Made by a program: the position numbers and the translations under genes. The notes under the pieces are model-generated. The model ran no database searches. It had not been told where the DNA came from and saw only the letters and a list, made by a program, of their open reading frames with translations. Shown one piece after another: positions 37,714 to 45,206 of a stretch of 64,000 nucleotides of DNA. The DNA is from Pseudomonas azadiae (GTDB taxonomy: Bacteria; Pseudomonadota; Gammaproteobacteria; Pseudomonadales; Pseudomonadaceae): contig NZ_JAHSTY010000001.1 in assembly GCF_019145355.1 (NCBI RefSeq), positions 2,790,001-2,854,000 of the forward strand. The letters run 5' to 3'. The stretch's first letter is position 1; each line of letters opens with the position of its first letter.

Positions 37714-38535
37714 GTGAAACTTAAACCGCTGCTGGCCCTGGGCCTGACGATCCTGGCTGCTTCGACACAAGCCTTCGGCGGTGCCACGCTGGACCGGGTC
37801 GAGAAGCGCAAAGAGCTGGTCGGCGTGCTGATGGAAAGCTACCCGCCGTTCTCGTTTCTGAACGACCAGAACCAGCTCGATGGTTTCGACGTGGATGTGG
37901 CCAAGGCGGTGGCGCAGAAACTGGGTGTGAAGCTGCGCCTGGAAACCCCTTCCTGGGACGTGATCGCGGCCGGCCGCTGGAGCGGTCGCTATGACATCTG
38001 CATCTGCTCCATGACCCCGAGCAAGGCCCGCGCCGAAGTGTTCGATTTCCCGGTGGAATACTACGCCTCGCCGGCAGTGATCGTGGTCAACGCCAAGGAC
38101 GATCGCATCCACGGCGCCAAGGACCTGAGCGGCAAGAAAGTCGGCCTCACCAGCGCCTCCAGTTATGAAAGCTACCTGAACAAAAACCTGGTGATCGAAG
38201 GCGCTGAAGACACCCAGTTGCAGTACCCGTTCGAAGACGTGCAGATCGCCCCCTACGACACCGACAACGTGGCGTTCCAGGATCTGGGCCTGGGCGCCGG
38301 CGTGCGCTTGGATGCGATCCTTACCAACTTGGTCACCGCCCAACCGCGCCTGACACAGGACAAGCGCTTCAAGCTGGCCGGCGAGCCGCTGTATTCGGAA
38401 CCCAATTCAGTGGCCATCGAAAAAGGCGACCCGCAGTGGGACAGCAAGGTGCGTGAGGTCTTCGCCGAGTTGAAACAGGACGGCACCCTGAGCAAGCTGT
38501 CGCAAAAATGGATCGGCGCCGACATCAGCCAATGA
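37714..38535 (+). CDS. Amino-acid-type ABC transporter substrate-binding protein
   Basis: A 273-residue periplasmic binding protein. A signal peptide (MKLKPLLALGLTILAAST) ends near residue 22 (TQAFGG). The family 3 pattern is clear: FSFLNDQNQLDGFDVDVAKAVA opening the first lobe, an arginine in WSGRYDICICSMTPSKARAE, and a C-terminal LSQKWIG. GTG 37714 follows AAAGG; another GTG at 37705 is in frame. The stop overlaps the permease start. Being divergent from mmuM, it may bind S-methylmethionine or methionine, but that is inference. Confidence 0.9.
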   Translation: MKLKPLLALGLTILAASTQAFGGATLDRVEKRKELVGVLMESYPPFSFLNDQNQLDGFDVDVAKAVAQKLGVKLRLETPSWDVIAAGRWSGRYDICICSMTPSKARAEVFDFPVEYYASPAVIVVNAKDDRIHGAKDLSGKKVGLTSASSYESYLNKNLVIEGAEDTQLQYPFEDVQIAPYDTDNVAFQDLGLGAGVRLDAILTNLVTAQPRLTQDKRFKLAGEPLYSEPNSVAIEKGDPQWDSKVREVFAELKQDGTLSKLSQKWIGADISQ

Positions 38536-39362
38536 CTGCATTCCCCACACCGCCCAAACCGCCGGTCAGTGAGTCGCGATGGCAGCGGCTCTTCGGTTTT
38601 CGCACCCGGCTGTACCTGACCTGGGCCGCGCTGTTGTGCCTGTTCGCCAGTTTCTTCCTGAGCTTTGACCTGAAGTTCTCGATCATTCTCGACAAGCTGC
38701 CCAACCTGATGGGCTTGCACCTGGCGCCGAACGGTTTCCTGCAAGGCGCGGCGCTGACGCTGTTTTTGTGCCTGTGTTCGATCGGGATTTCTTCGGTGCT
38801 GGGGTTTGTCACGGCACTGGGCCGTCTGTCGAGAAGCGCAGTGGCTTTCGGCATTGCGAGTTTCTACGCGTCGTTCTTTCGCGGCACGCCGCTGCTGATC
38901 CAGATCCTGCTGATCTACCTCGGCCTGCCCCAACTGGGTCTGGTACCGGGCGCCATCGTCGCCGGAATCATCGCGCTCTCGCTGAACTACGGCGCCTACC
39001 TGAGCGAAATCTTCCGCGCCGGCATCCTTGGCGTCGCCCAAGGCCAGCGCGAAGCCGCACTTGCCTTGGGCATGCGCGACAGCGCGATCTTCTGGCACGT
39101 CACCCTGCCCCAGGCGATGCGCACCATCATCCCGCCGGCCACCAACCAGTTCATCTCGATGCTCAAGGATTCGTCGCTGATCTCGGTGATGGGCGTATGG
39201 GAAGTGATGTTCCTGGCCCAGTCCTATGGCCGTTCCAGCTACCGCTATATTGAAATGCTGACCACGGCGGCGATCATTTACTGGGTGATGTCGTTGGGCC
39301 TTGAGCTGATCCAGGCGCGCATGGAGCGGCATTACGGCAAAGGCTATGTGCGTCGCAGTTGA
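38532..39362 (+). CDS. Amino-acid ABC transporter permease
   Basis: A 276-residue HisM-family inner-membrane permease. The EAA-loop motif is seen in EAALALGMRDSAIFWHVTLPQAMR, and the N-terminal SFFRGTPLLIQILLIYLGL is the diagnostic helix. ATG 38532 overlaps the binding-protein stop by four bases. No ATPase gene follows; the next gene is convergent. The transporter must therefore borrow an ATPase from elsewhere. Confidence 0.92.
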   Translation: MTAFPTPPKPPVSESRWQRLFGFRTRLYLTWAALLCLFASFFLSFDLKFSIILDKLPNLMGLHLAPNGFLQGAALTLFLCLCSIGISSVLGFVTALGRLSRSAVAFGIASFYASFFRGTPLLIQILLIYLGLPQLGLVPGAIVAGIIALSLNYGAYLSEIFRAGILGVAQGQREAALALGMRDSAIFWHVTLPQAMRTIIPPATNQFISMLKDSSLISVMGVWEVMFLAQSYGRSSYRYIEMLTTAAIIYWVMSLGLELIQARMERHYGKGYVRRS

Positions 39363-39364
39363 GT

Positions 39365-39634
39365 TCAGCGGCGCAGCTTGACGACGCCCATTTGCATGCC
39401 GAACGGTTTGAACACGGCATTGAGCGACTTCAAGGTCTGATTGCCCTCGCCATGTTCGATATGCACCAGGGTGCGCACGGAAATTTTGCACATCCTGGCG
39501 AACTGGATTTGTTGGAGGCCGGTGACCTCGGTGCGCAGACGCCGCACCGCGGCGGCGATATCCAGCGTGCCGTCGGCCAATGCGGCCTGGATGCTGTCGA
39601 TCAGTTGGGTGCGCTCTTCAAGGGTCAGGCTCAT
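39365..39634 (-). CDS. HipB-like XRE-family antitoxin/repressor
   Basis: An 89-residue DNA-binding protein. The helix-turn-helix is LQQIQFARMCKISVRTLVHIE (first half from about residue 40), and NQTLKSLNAVFKPFGMQMGVV resembles the strand at the C-terminus of HipB that pairs with a second subunit. Its ATG overlaps the stop of the HipA-like gene by four bases. It lies downstream of the kinase, the reverse of E. coli hipBA. It probably binds the four palindromes upstream of the operon. Confidence 0.85.
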   Translation of the reverse strand: MSLTLEERTQLIDSIQAALADGTLDIAAAVRRLRTEVTGLQQIQFARMCKISVRTLVHIEHGEGNQTLKSLNAVFKPFGMQMGVVKLRR

Positions 39635-40956
39635 TTCAATCCCCAGTCTTTCAGGCGTTGCGGCAGGTTTTTCAATGCTATGCCGGGGTGATTCATCGTC
39701 ACGGCAGGCAAGCCGCTGGTGCTGAGGATGTCGGGTAACGCTGAAAGCTGCTGCGCGGCGTCCCTGAGCCCTTCGTAGAGGGCCTGACTGTCGACCAGAT
39801 CGCTCAGCAAATCACATACGCCGCGCCAGTCCACTTCGCCCGCACGTTCAAGTTCCCTGGGCCACTTCGTGGTGCGGGTGATGCCTTCGTCATCCATCAC
39901 CATGGGCGCCAGGTCGTAGATCGGGGCCAGGCGCAAGGCGTTGGTTTGACGAATAATCGAGGTATTGCGCCCGTGGTTGTCCGAGTTGCCCAGGACCTTG
40001 TTCAACAGGTCACGCTTGAGGTACTCCGCGACCAGCGCCGGCACGTCAGGTGCTTGTCCTGCCTCCTGCCATAACCTCACCAACTGCTCGATAACCGCAC
40101 GATGCCCCATGGCACTTCCAGGGACAGTCACGCCAGCCATTGAGTAGATGGATTCCACGGCATAACGCTCGACGCCTTCGCGGCCAACGTGCCTGTCAAA
40201 ACGCTGCATCCACAGGCTCGGCTTGCTGGCCTCTTCCAAAGCCAGTCCTTGCGCCGCGACCGTGTCGATGCCCAGTGTCTGCAGGGCCTGGTAGTAGTGG
40301 TATTCGCTGCGCAGAATGTCCTGGTCAAGCTGCGTGCCTTTGTTGCGAGCGAACTTCACGAACCAGTGCTGCCGGACGTGTTCGTCATCGAGCACGGCAT
40401 CCGGGAACAGCAGGCCTTGCTGGTTTTCGGTCAGCAGCAGCTTCGGTGCTTCGCCCCCGGCACCCGTGGCGCCACCGATGGCCGCCCCCTGCTCATAGGC
40501 GTATTCGAGAAAACGATTATCGCGCTGGATGACCTCCTGACGCGTAAAGCCCATGGGTGGGCGACTGTCCATCGCGGCAACCGACTCTTTGATGCGCATA
40601 TGACCGATAGGCGCAGGTGTGCTGCGCATGAGTAAGAAAAGGTCTGCGCTGATGTCGTCCGGTTTGTCCTGACCAAGATGTGCCAGCAGAAAACGCTTGG
40701 CGGCCCCTGCCGGTGCGATGTCATGAAGAAAAGCCGGGGCACCCTGCGTTCGGCACGCCTCCCACAGCAAAGGAAACCTGACACTCACGGATTTTACAAA
40801 AGGCGTGGCGAGGTCATCGAGGTGGTCCACCAGATAGCGTTGGTCATAACCAAAGCTGCAGCGACTTTCGAAGCCCTCTTGCGGGGTATCAAAGGTCAGC
40901 AGCATGGCGTCCTGCCATTTTCCTTCGGTGAAGAGTTGTAGGGTCAGCTTGAGCAT
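39631..40956 (-). CDS. HipA-family serine/threonine kinase toxin
   Basis: A 441-residue HipA kinase. The N-terminal subdomain (about 1-125) ends in RSTPAPIGHMRI. The P-loop-like stretch GGATGAGGEAPK lies at 161-172, the ATP lysine is K201 in WFVKF, the catalytic loop is GNSDNHGRN at 323-331, and the metal Asp is in YDLAP at 347-351, so all key kinase residues appear intact. E. coli HipA phosphorylates GltX; the target here is not known. ATG 40956 is preceded by the operator array, with one palindrome ten bases upstream. Confidence 0.9.
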   Translation of the reverse strand: MLKLTLQLFTEGKWQDAMLLTFDTPQEGFESRCSFGYDQRYLVDHLDDLATPFVKSVSVRFPLLWEACRTQGAPAFLHDIAPAGAAKRFLLAHLGQDKPDDISADLFLLMRSTPAPIGHMRIKESVAAMDSRPPMGFTRQEVIQRDNRFLEYAYEQGAAIGGATGAGGEAPKLLLTENQQGLLFPDAVLDDEHVRQHWFVKFARNKGTQLDQDILRSEYHYYQALQTLGIDTVAAQGLALEEASKPSLWMQRFDRHVGREGVERYAVESIYSMAGVTVPGSAMGHRAVIEQLVRLWQEAGQAPDVPALVAEYLKRDLLNKVLGNSDNHGRNTSIIRQTNALRLAPIYDLAPMVMDDEGITRTTKWPRELERAGEVDWRGVCDLLSDLVDSQALYEGLRDAAQQLSALPDILSTSGLPAVTMNHPGIALKNLPQRLKDWGLK

Positions 40957-40965
40957 GAGTGCACC

Positions 40966-41103
40966 TGCAATTTAATGCGTTTACGCGACATACAAGAGAT
41001 GAGTTAACGCAATATAGTGCAGATAAAGCCGTTAAGCACCCTCATGACTGCATTAAAATGCACATGAGCGCCGTATGGTCGTTTTTTTACGCAATAAAAT
41101 GCA
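40966..41103. promoter_or_regulatory. Four-copy operator-like palindrome array upstream of the hipA-like gene
   Basis: TGCAATTTAATGCG (40966-40979), CGCAATATAGTGCA (41008-41021), TGCATTAAAATGCA (41049-41062) and CGCAATAAAATGCA (41090-41103) share the pattern YGCAWTWWARTGCR. Starts are 42, 41 and 41 bases apart, about four helical turns. The second copy covers a TATATT that could be the hipA -10. Confidence 0.8.
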
Positions 41104-41189
41104 TAAACGTCCATCAAGCCTCGATATAGAGACAACTCCCGCAAATCGGAAGTCTACGGCCTGACAGTTATCCCCGCCTCACCTCGTTA

Positions 41190-41223
41190 AATTCCCGCCC
41201 TCATCCACAAGAGGTCGGGAATT
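41190..41223 (+). promoter_or_regulatory. Hairpin masking the ribosome-binding site of the autotransporter gene
   Basis: AATTCCCG-C-CCTC pairs with GAGG-T-CGGGAATT (12 bp with one C/T mismatch, 8-base loop). The Shine-Dalgarno GAGG (41211-41214) is inside the stem and the start codon follows two bases after it. Confidence 0.7.
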
Positions 41224-41224
41224 C

Positions 41225-42508
41225 ATGCCCATTACCCCCAGCAGAATCGTATTTGCCATCGGCCTTTTAGCCGCCGCCAGCCTTCAACATGCACACGCGC
41301 GTGGGGATATCGAGTACACGCCGTACTGGTATCAGCCCTACGACGCGCTGCCTTTTGAGTACTACGATATTCCCGAAGTGAAAAACCCAGCCCTCGACGG
41401 CTATTTGCTCGGGCAAGCCACCACCCACAACGGCCGGCAGGTGGCGAAAGTGCTGGATCCCGCGCTGACTCGCCTGTTGCAGTCGGGCAAGTTGAGTTCG
41501 GAACAGATCAAGGCCCTTGAAAAATTCAACGCTGAACTCGCGCAAAAGCCGGGCGCGTTCGGTGCGGCCCTTGAGCAACTGGCCGGCAGCCAGAACGCGA
41601 GCCTCGCGGCGGCTACCCAGAGCACCACCCAGCAACTCGGCAACCGAGTGCTTTCGACGCTGCGCGAATTGCCCACCGACACCGACGGCCACTTTTGGGT
41701 AAAAAACCTCGGCAGCGAAGGCGGCCTCGACAGTCAGGGCGGTACTGCCGGCGTGGATACGGCCAACCAAGGCGTGCTGTTGGGCGCCGATTGGGCAGTT
41801 GATCACGCCTGGCGAGTCGGTGTGCTGGGTGCAAAATCCAGCAGCCGCCTGGATGCGCAACGCTTTCGCGCCGACCTGGACAGCTGGCACCTGGGCGGTT
41901 ACGCCGTGCGTCAGGACGGCCCGCTGGCTTTGCGTCTGGGGGCGATCTACAGCAGCCATGCCGGCCAGACTCAACGCAAGGTCGACATCCTGGGTTACAA
42001 GGATGCGTTCAAGGGCCGCCACGACGCCAACAGCCAGACTGTCTTCGGCGAGGCGGGTTACCAACTGGGCGATGCCGACATCAGCATCGAGCCCTTTGCC
42101 GGGCTTGGCTACCAACGCTACAGCCGTGACAGCTTCAAGGAGCAAGGCGGGCCTGGCGCGCTGAACGTCGATGCGCAAACCCAGCAAAACCTGAGCAGCA
42201 CCGTTGGCCTGCGCCTGGCCAAACCGTTTCGGTTCGACAACCGGATGACCCTCACGCCCCACCTGAGCACGAGCTGGAAACACCTGTATGGCGATATCGA
42301 CAGCCAAGTGCGCCAGTCCTTTCGCCAGGGCGGCATCGAGGGGTTCACCATCCAGGGCGCGTCGCTTGACCGCAACAGCCTCAACCTGCAGGCCGGGCTG
42401 GATCTGACACTTTCGGCCAATCACACCGTTGGCCTGGGTTATAGCGCCGAGAACGGCACTCACAGCAGCAACCAAGGCCTGATGGCACAATGGCGGATGC
42501 ATTTTTGA
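41225..42508 (+). CDS. Short autotransporter-type outer-membrane protein
   Basis: A 427-residue protein with a signal peptide (MPITPSRIVFAIGLLAAASL, cut near AHA at 25). About 120 mostly helical residues (PALTRLLQSGKLSSEQIKAL) follow. The C-terminal 280 residues have the autotransporter beta-barrel pattern: FWVKNLGSEGG at the entry, alternating strands such as RVGVLGAKSS and DISIEPFAGLGYQ, and a terminal phenylalanine (MAQWRMHF) for BAM recognition. The passenger is very short, so it may be a barrel-centred adhesin or porin-like protein rather than a secreted effector. It is divergent from the hipA-like gene. Confidence 0.85.
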   Translation: MPITPSRIVFAIGLLAAASLQHAHARGDIEYTPYWYQPYDALPFEYYDIPEVKNPALDGYLLGQATTHNGRQVAKVLDPALTRLLQSGKLSSEQIKALEKFNAELAQKPGAFGAALEQLAGSQNASLAAATQSTTQQLGNRVLSTLRELPTDTDGHFWVKNLGSEGGLDSQGGTAGVDTANQGVLLGADWAVDHAWRVGVLGAKSSSRLDAQRFRADLDSWHLGGYAVRQDGPLALRLGAIYSSHAGQTQRKVDILGYKDAFKGRHDANSQTVFGEAGYQLGDADISIEPFAGLGYQRYSRDSFKEQGGPGALNVDAQTQQNLSSTVGLRLAKPFRFDNRMTLTPHLSTSWKHLYGDIDSQVRQSFRQGGIEGFTIQGASLDRNSLNLQAGLDLTLSANHTVGLGYSAENGTHSSNQGLMAQWRMHF

Positions 42509-42697
42509 CGAAATCCGGGGCAAAAAAGAACCACACAACCCGAATACAAAACCTGTAAAAATAAACTACCAAGACTAACACCACAAAGTTCTATTTAATA
42601 AAAGTTCCCCCACCCGATAACAGTCGAGCAAGGCCTATAATTTACCCATACACAGCATTGCGATAGAAACCAAAGCAGCAAAATTACTGCCCTAGCA

Positions 42698-42728
42698 TCA
42701 GTCGCACGATAACATTTCGTGCGACTGA
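42698..42728. terminator. Hairpin between convergent genes, without U tract
   Basis: TCAGTCGCACGA and TCGTGCGACTGA form a 12-bp stem with a 7-base loop, between the autotransporter and the small exported-protein gene. No T run on either strand, so a terminator role is uncertain. Confidence 0.5.
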
Positions 42729-42744
42729 CTCTGAGACATAAACT

Positions 42745-43167
42745 TTATTTTCTGACCGGAAGAGTGAGATTGATACGTTGCGAAAATCCACAGTAAGTGT
42801 CAATTATTCTTACGCTCCCACTGAAATCAGCCGATCTATCTGGAACTGTGTATGTGAAAGTATGGGCCGTTGAAGAAATTTGTATGAAATCCGCATGCAT
42901 AACGGGAGCGGGAGTGCTCATCTGCCCGCTGGGTACCTTTGACCTAGTTAAATCCATGGTGAATTGGCCACCTGCGGGTATCGGGTTAGATCGTTGAACA
43001 TCAATATGAATTGGCTTCTCTCGAATATATAAGCCATCCTTATACATTGGAGGATTGTAATAGCACAAAGGATCGTTTGAGGCGACGGCAACAGCGCTTG
43101 CGCTTGTAGCCAAGGCTGAAATCGCGACACATAATATTTCAACTTTTCCAGAAAACGACATATTCAT
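42745..43167 (-). CDS. Small exported protein of unknown function in AT-rich DNA
   Basis: A 140-residue protein not recognised. It has a signal peptide (MNMSFSGKVEILCVAISA, cut near SAVA at about 27) and a mature part dominated by beta strands, with two cysteines (LCYYN and YCGFSQ) that could form a disulphide. The gene and its flanks (about 42509-43330) are clearly richer in A and T than the surroundings, which suggests acquisition from elsewhere. ATG 43167 follows GGGAG; ATG 43161 is two codons later. Strand pattern and size would suit a subunit-like or inhibitor-like periplasmic protein, but this is a guess. Confidence 0.65.
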   Translation of the reverse strand: MNMSFSGKVEILCVAISALATSASAVAVASNDPLCYYNPPMYKDGLYIREKPIHIDVQRSNPIPAGGQFTMDLTRSKVPSGQMSTPAPVMHADFIQISSTAHTFTYTVPDRSADFSGSVRIIDTYCGFSQRINLTLPVRK

Positions 43168-43329
43168 CTTTGGTACTCCCTATGTGAGTTTTTTATTTCA
43201 CATTGGGAATAATAGTTTTCTACACTCCCCCACACACCTGTAATAAATGACAGGCCTTTATATCTATTTTGAATATTACAAATAATAAAAATACGCGTGC
43301 GTTTGCTCTCCCGTAGGTTTGATCAGGCG

Positions 43330-43356
43330 AAAAAAAAGGGGAGCACCTGCCCCCCC
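43330..43356 (-). terminator. Intrinsic terminator after the oadA-type gene
   Basis: On the minus strand GGGGGGC-AGGT-GCTCCCC (7 bp with one G/T pair) precedes eight T residues, 30 bases past the stop. Another hairpin, ATCGAAGGCTG/CAGCCTTCGAT (43374-43398), overlaps the stop codon itself. Confidence 0.85.
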
Positions 43357-43386
43357 GAGGATTAAACGCTGGTATCGAAGGCTGTA

Positions 43387-45195
43387 TCAGCCTTCGATTT
43401 CAATCAGGATTTCACCCGGATTCACCCGGTCGCCCTTGGCCACATGAACAGCGGTCACCTTGCCGGCAATGGCTGCCTGCACTTCGGTTTCCATCTTCAT
43501 GGCTTCGGTGATCAGCACGGCCTGACCGGCCTTGACCACGTCACCTTCCTTGACCAGCACGTCGACGATATTGCCCGGCATGGCCGTGCTGACGTGACCC
43601 GGCTCGGTGGCCTGCTTGCGCTTGCTGCTGCCGCCGCTGACAAACTCGTTGAGCGGTTCGAACACCACTTCTTCCGGCATGCCGTCGATGGACAAGTAGA
43701 AGTGGCGCTTGCCTTCGGCTTTCACGCCGACGCCGGTGATGTCCACGCGGTAGCTTTCGCCGTGCACGTCAATGACGAACTCGGTCGGTACGCCTTCGCC
43801 ACTGGCGCGCGCCACGCCGCCAGCTTCTGGAATCGGCAGCAGCACTTCCGGCGCCAGGGTGCCGGCGTCGCGTTCTTCGAGGAACTTGCGGCCGATGTCC
43901 GGGAACATGGCATAGGTCAGCACGTCTTCTTCGGACTTGGCCAACGCGCCGATTTCACCGCGCAGCTTGGTCATTTCCGGCTTGAGCAAATCGGCCGGGC
44001 GCACGTCGATGACCTCTTCGCTGCCGATGGCCTGGCGACGCAACTTCTCGTTAACGGTGCCCGGCGCCTTGCCGTAGCCACCTTGCAGGTAGAGTTTCAC
44101 TTCGTTGGTGATGGTCTTGTAGCGCTCACCGGCCAGCACGTTGAAGAACGCCTGGGTACCGACGATCTGCGACGTCGGCGTCACCAGCGGTGGGAAGCCA
44201 AGGTCTTCACGCACACGCGGGATTTCGGCCAGCACTTCGCTCATGCGGTTGAGCGCGCCCTGCTCTTTGAGCTGGTTGGCCAGGTTGGAAATCATCCCGC
44301 CCGGCACCTGGTTGACCTGCACGCGGGTGTCGACGGCGGTGAATTCGCTCTCGAACTGGTGATACTTCTTACGCACCGCGTAGAAGTACAGGCCGATCTC
44401 CTGCAGCAGTTCTAGGCTGAGGCCGGTGTCGAATTCGCTGCCTTTGAGCGCGGCAACCATCGACTCCGTCCCCGGGTGGCTGGTGCCCCAGGCGAAGCTG
44501 GAGATGGCGGTGTCGATGTGGTCGGCACCGTTTTCGATGGCCTTGAGTTGGCACATCGCGGCCAGGCCAGCGGTGTCGTGGGAGTGGATAAAGATCGGCA
44601 GGTTCTGCTCGGCTTTGAGTGCCTTGACCAGTTCGCCGGTGGCGTACGGTGTTAATAGGCCGGCCATGTCCTTGATCGCGATCGAGTCGCAGCCCATGGA
44701 CTCCAGCTGCTTGGCTTGGGCCACAAACGCTTCGACCGTGTGCACCGGGCTGGTGGTGTAGGCGATGGTGCCCTGGGCGTGTTTGCCCGCGGCTTTCACC
44801 GCTTCGATGGCAACACGCAGGTTACGCACGTCGTTCATGGCGTCGAAAATGCGGAATACGTCGATGCCATTCACAGCGGCCTTGGCGACGAAGGCTTTGA
44901 CCACATCGTCGCTGTAATGGCGGTAGCCCAGCAGGTTCTGGCCGCGCAGCAACATTTGCAGGCGCGTGTTGGGCAACGCGGCGCGCAGTTGGCGCAGGCG
45001 CTCCCACGGGTCTTCTTTCAGGAAACGTACGCAGGCATCGAAGGTCGCGCCGCCCCAGACTTCAAGGGACCAGTAGCCCACTTTGTCGAGCTTGTCGCAG
45101 ATCGGCAGCATGTCGTCGGTGCGCATGCGGGTCGCGAGCAGCGATTGGTGAGCGTCGCGCAGGATGGTGTCGGTTACGAAAATCTTCTTGGACAT
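43387..45195 (-). CDS. pycB: Pyruvate carboxylase subunit B (oxaloacetate decarboxylase alpha-like)
   Basis: Carboxyltransferase subunit of 602 residues that transfers CO2 from biotin to pyruvate, giving oxaloacetate. The TIM-barrel domain opens with VTDTILRDAHQSLLATRMR and holds metal ligands in the IHSHDTAGLA stretch. The PYC_OADA helical domain lies in the middle. A C-terminal biotinyl domain carries the biotin lysine K567 in EAMKMETE. ATG 45195 follows GAGGAA and sits 11 bases after pycA. The two-subunit anaplerotic enzyme is typical of Pseudomonas; an alternative oadA label exists, but no sodium-pump subunits are nearby. Confidence 0.95.
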   Translation of the reverse strand: MSKKIFVTDTILRDAHQSLLATRMRTDDMLPICDKLDKVGYWSLEVWGGATFDACVRFLKEDPWERLRQLRAALPNTRLQMLLRGQNLLGYRHYSDDVVKAFVAKAAVNGIDVFRIFDAMNDVRNLRVAIEAVKAAGKHAQGTIAYTTSPVHTVEAFVAQAKQLESMGCDSIAIKDMAGLLTPYATGELVKALKAEQNLPIFIHSHDTAGLAAMCQLKAIENGADHIDTAISSFAWGTSHPGTESMVAALKGSEFDTGLSLELLQEIGLYFYAVRKKYHQFESEFTAVDTRVQVNQVPGGMISNLANQLKEQGALNRMSEVLAEIPRVREDLGFPPLVTPTSQIVGTQAFFNVLAGERYKTITNEVKLYLQGGYGKAPGTVNEKLRRQAIGSEEVIDVRPADLLKPEMTKLRGEIGALAKSEEDVLTYAMFPDIGRKFLEERDAGTLAPEVLLPIPEAGGVARASGEGVPTEFVIDVHGESYRVDITGVGVKAEGKRHFYLSIDGMPEEVVFEPLNEFVSGGSSKRKQATEPGHVSTAMPGNIVDVLVKEGDVVKAGQAVLITEAMKMETEVQAAIAGKVTAVHVAKGDRVNPGEILIEIEG

Positions 45196-45206
45196 TGTTG
45201 TATTCC

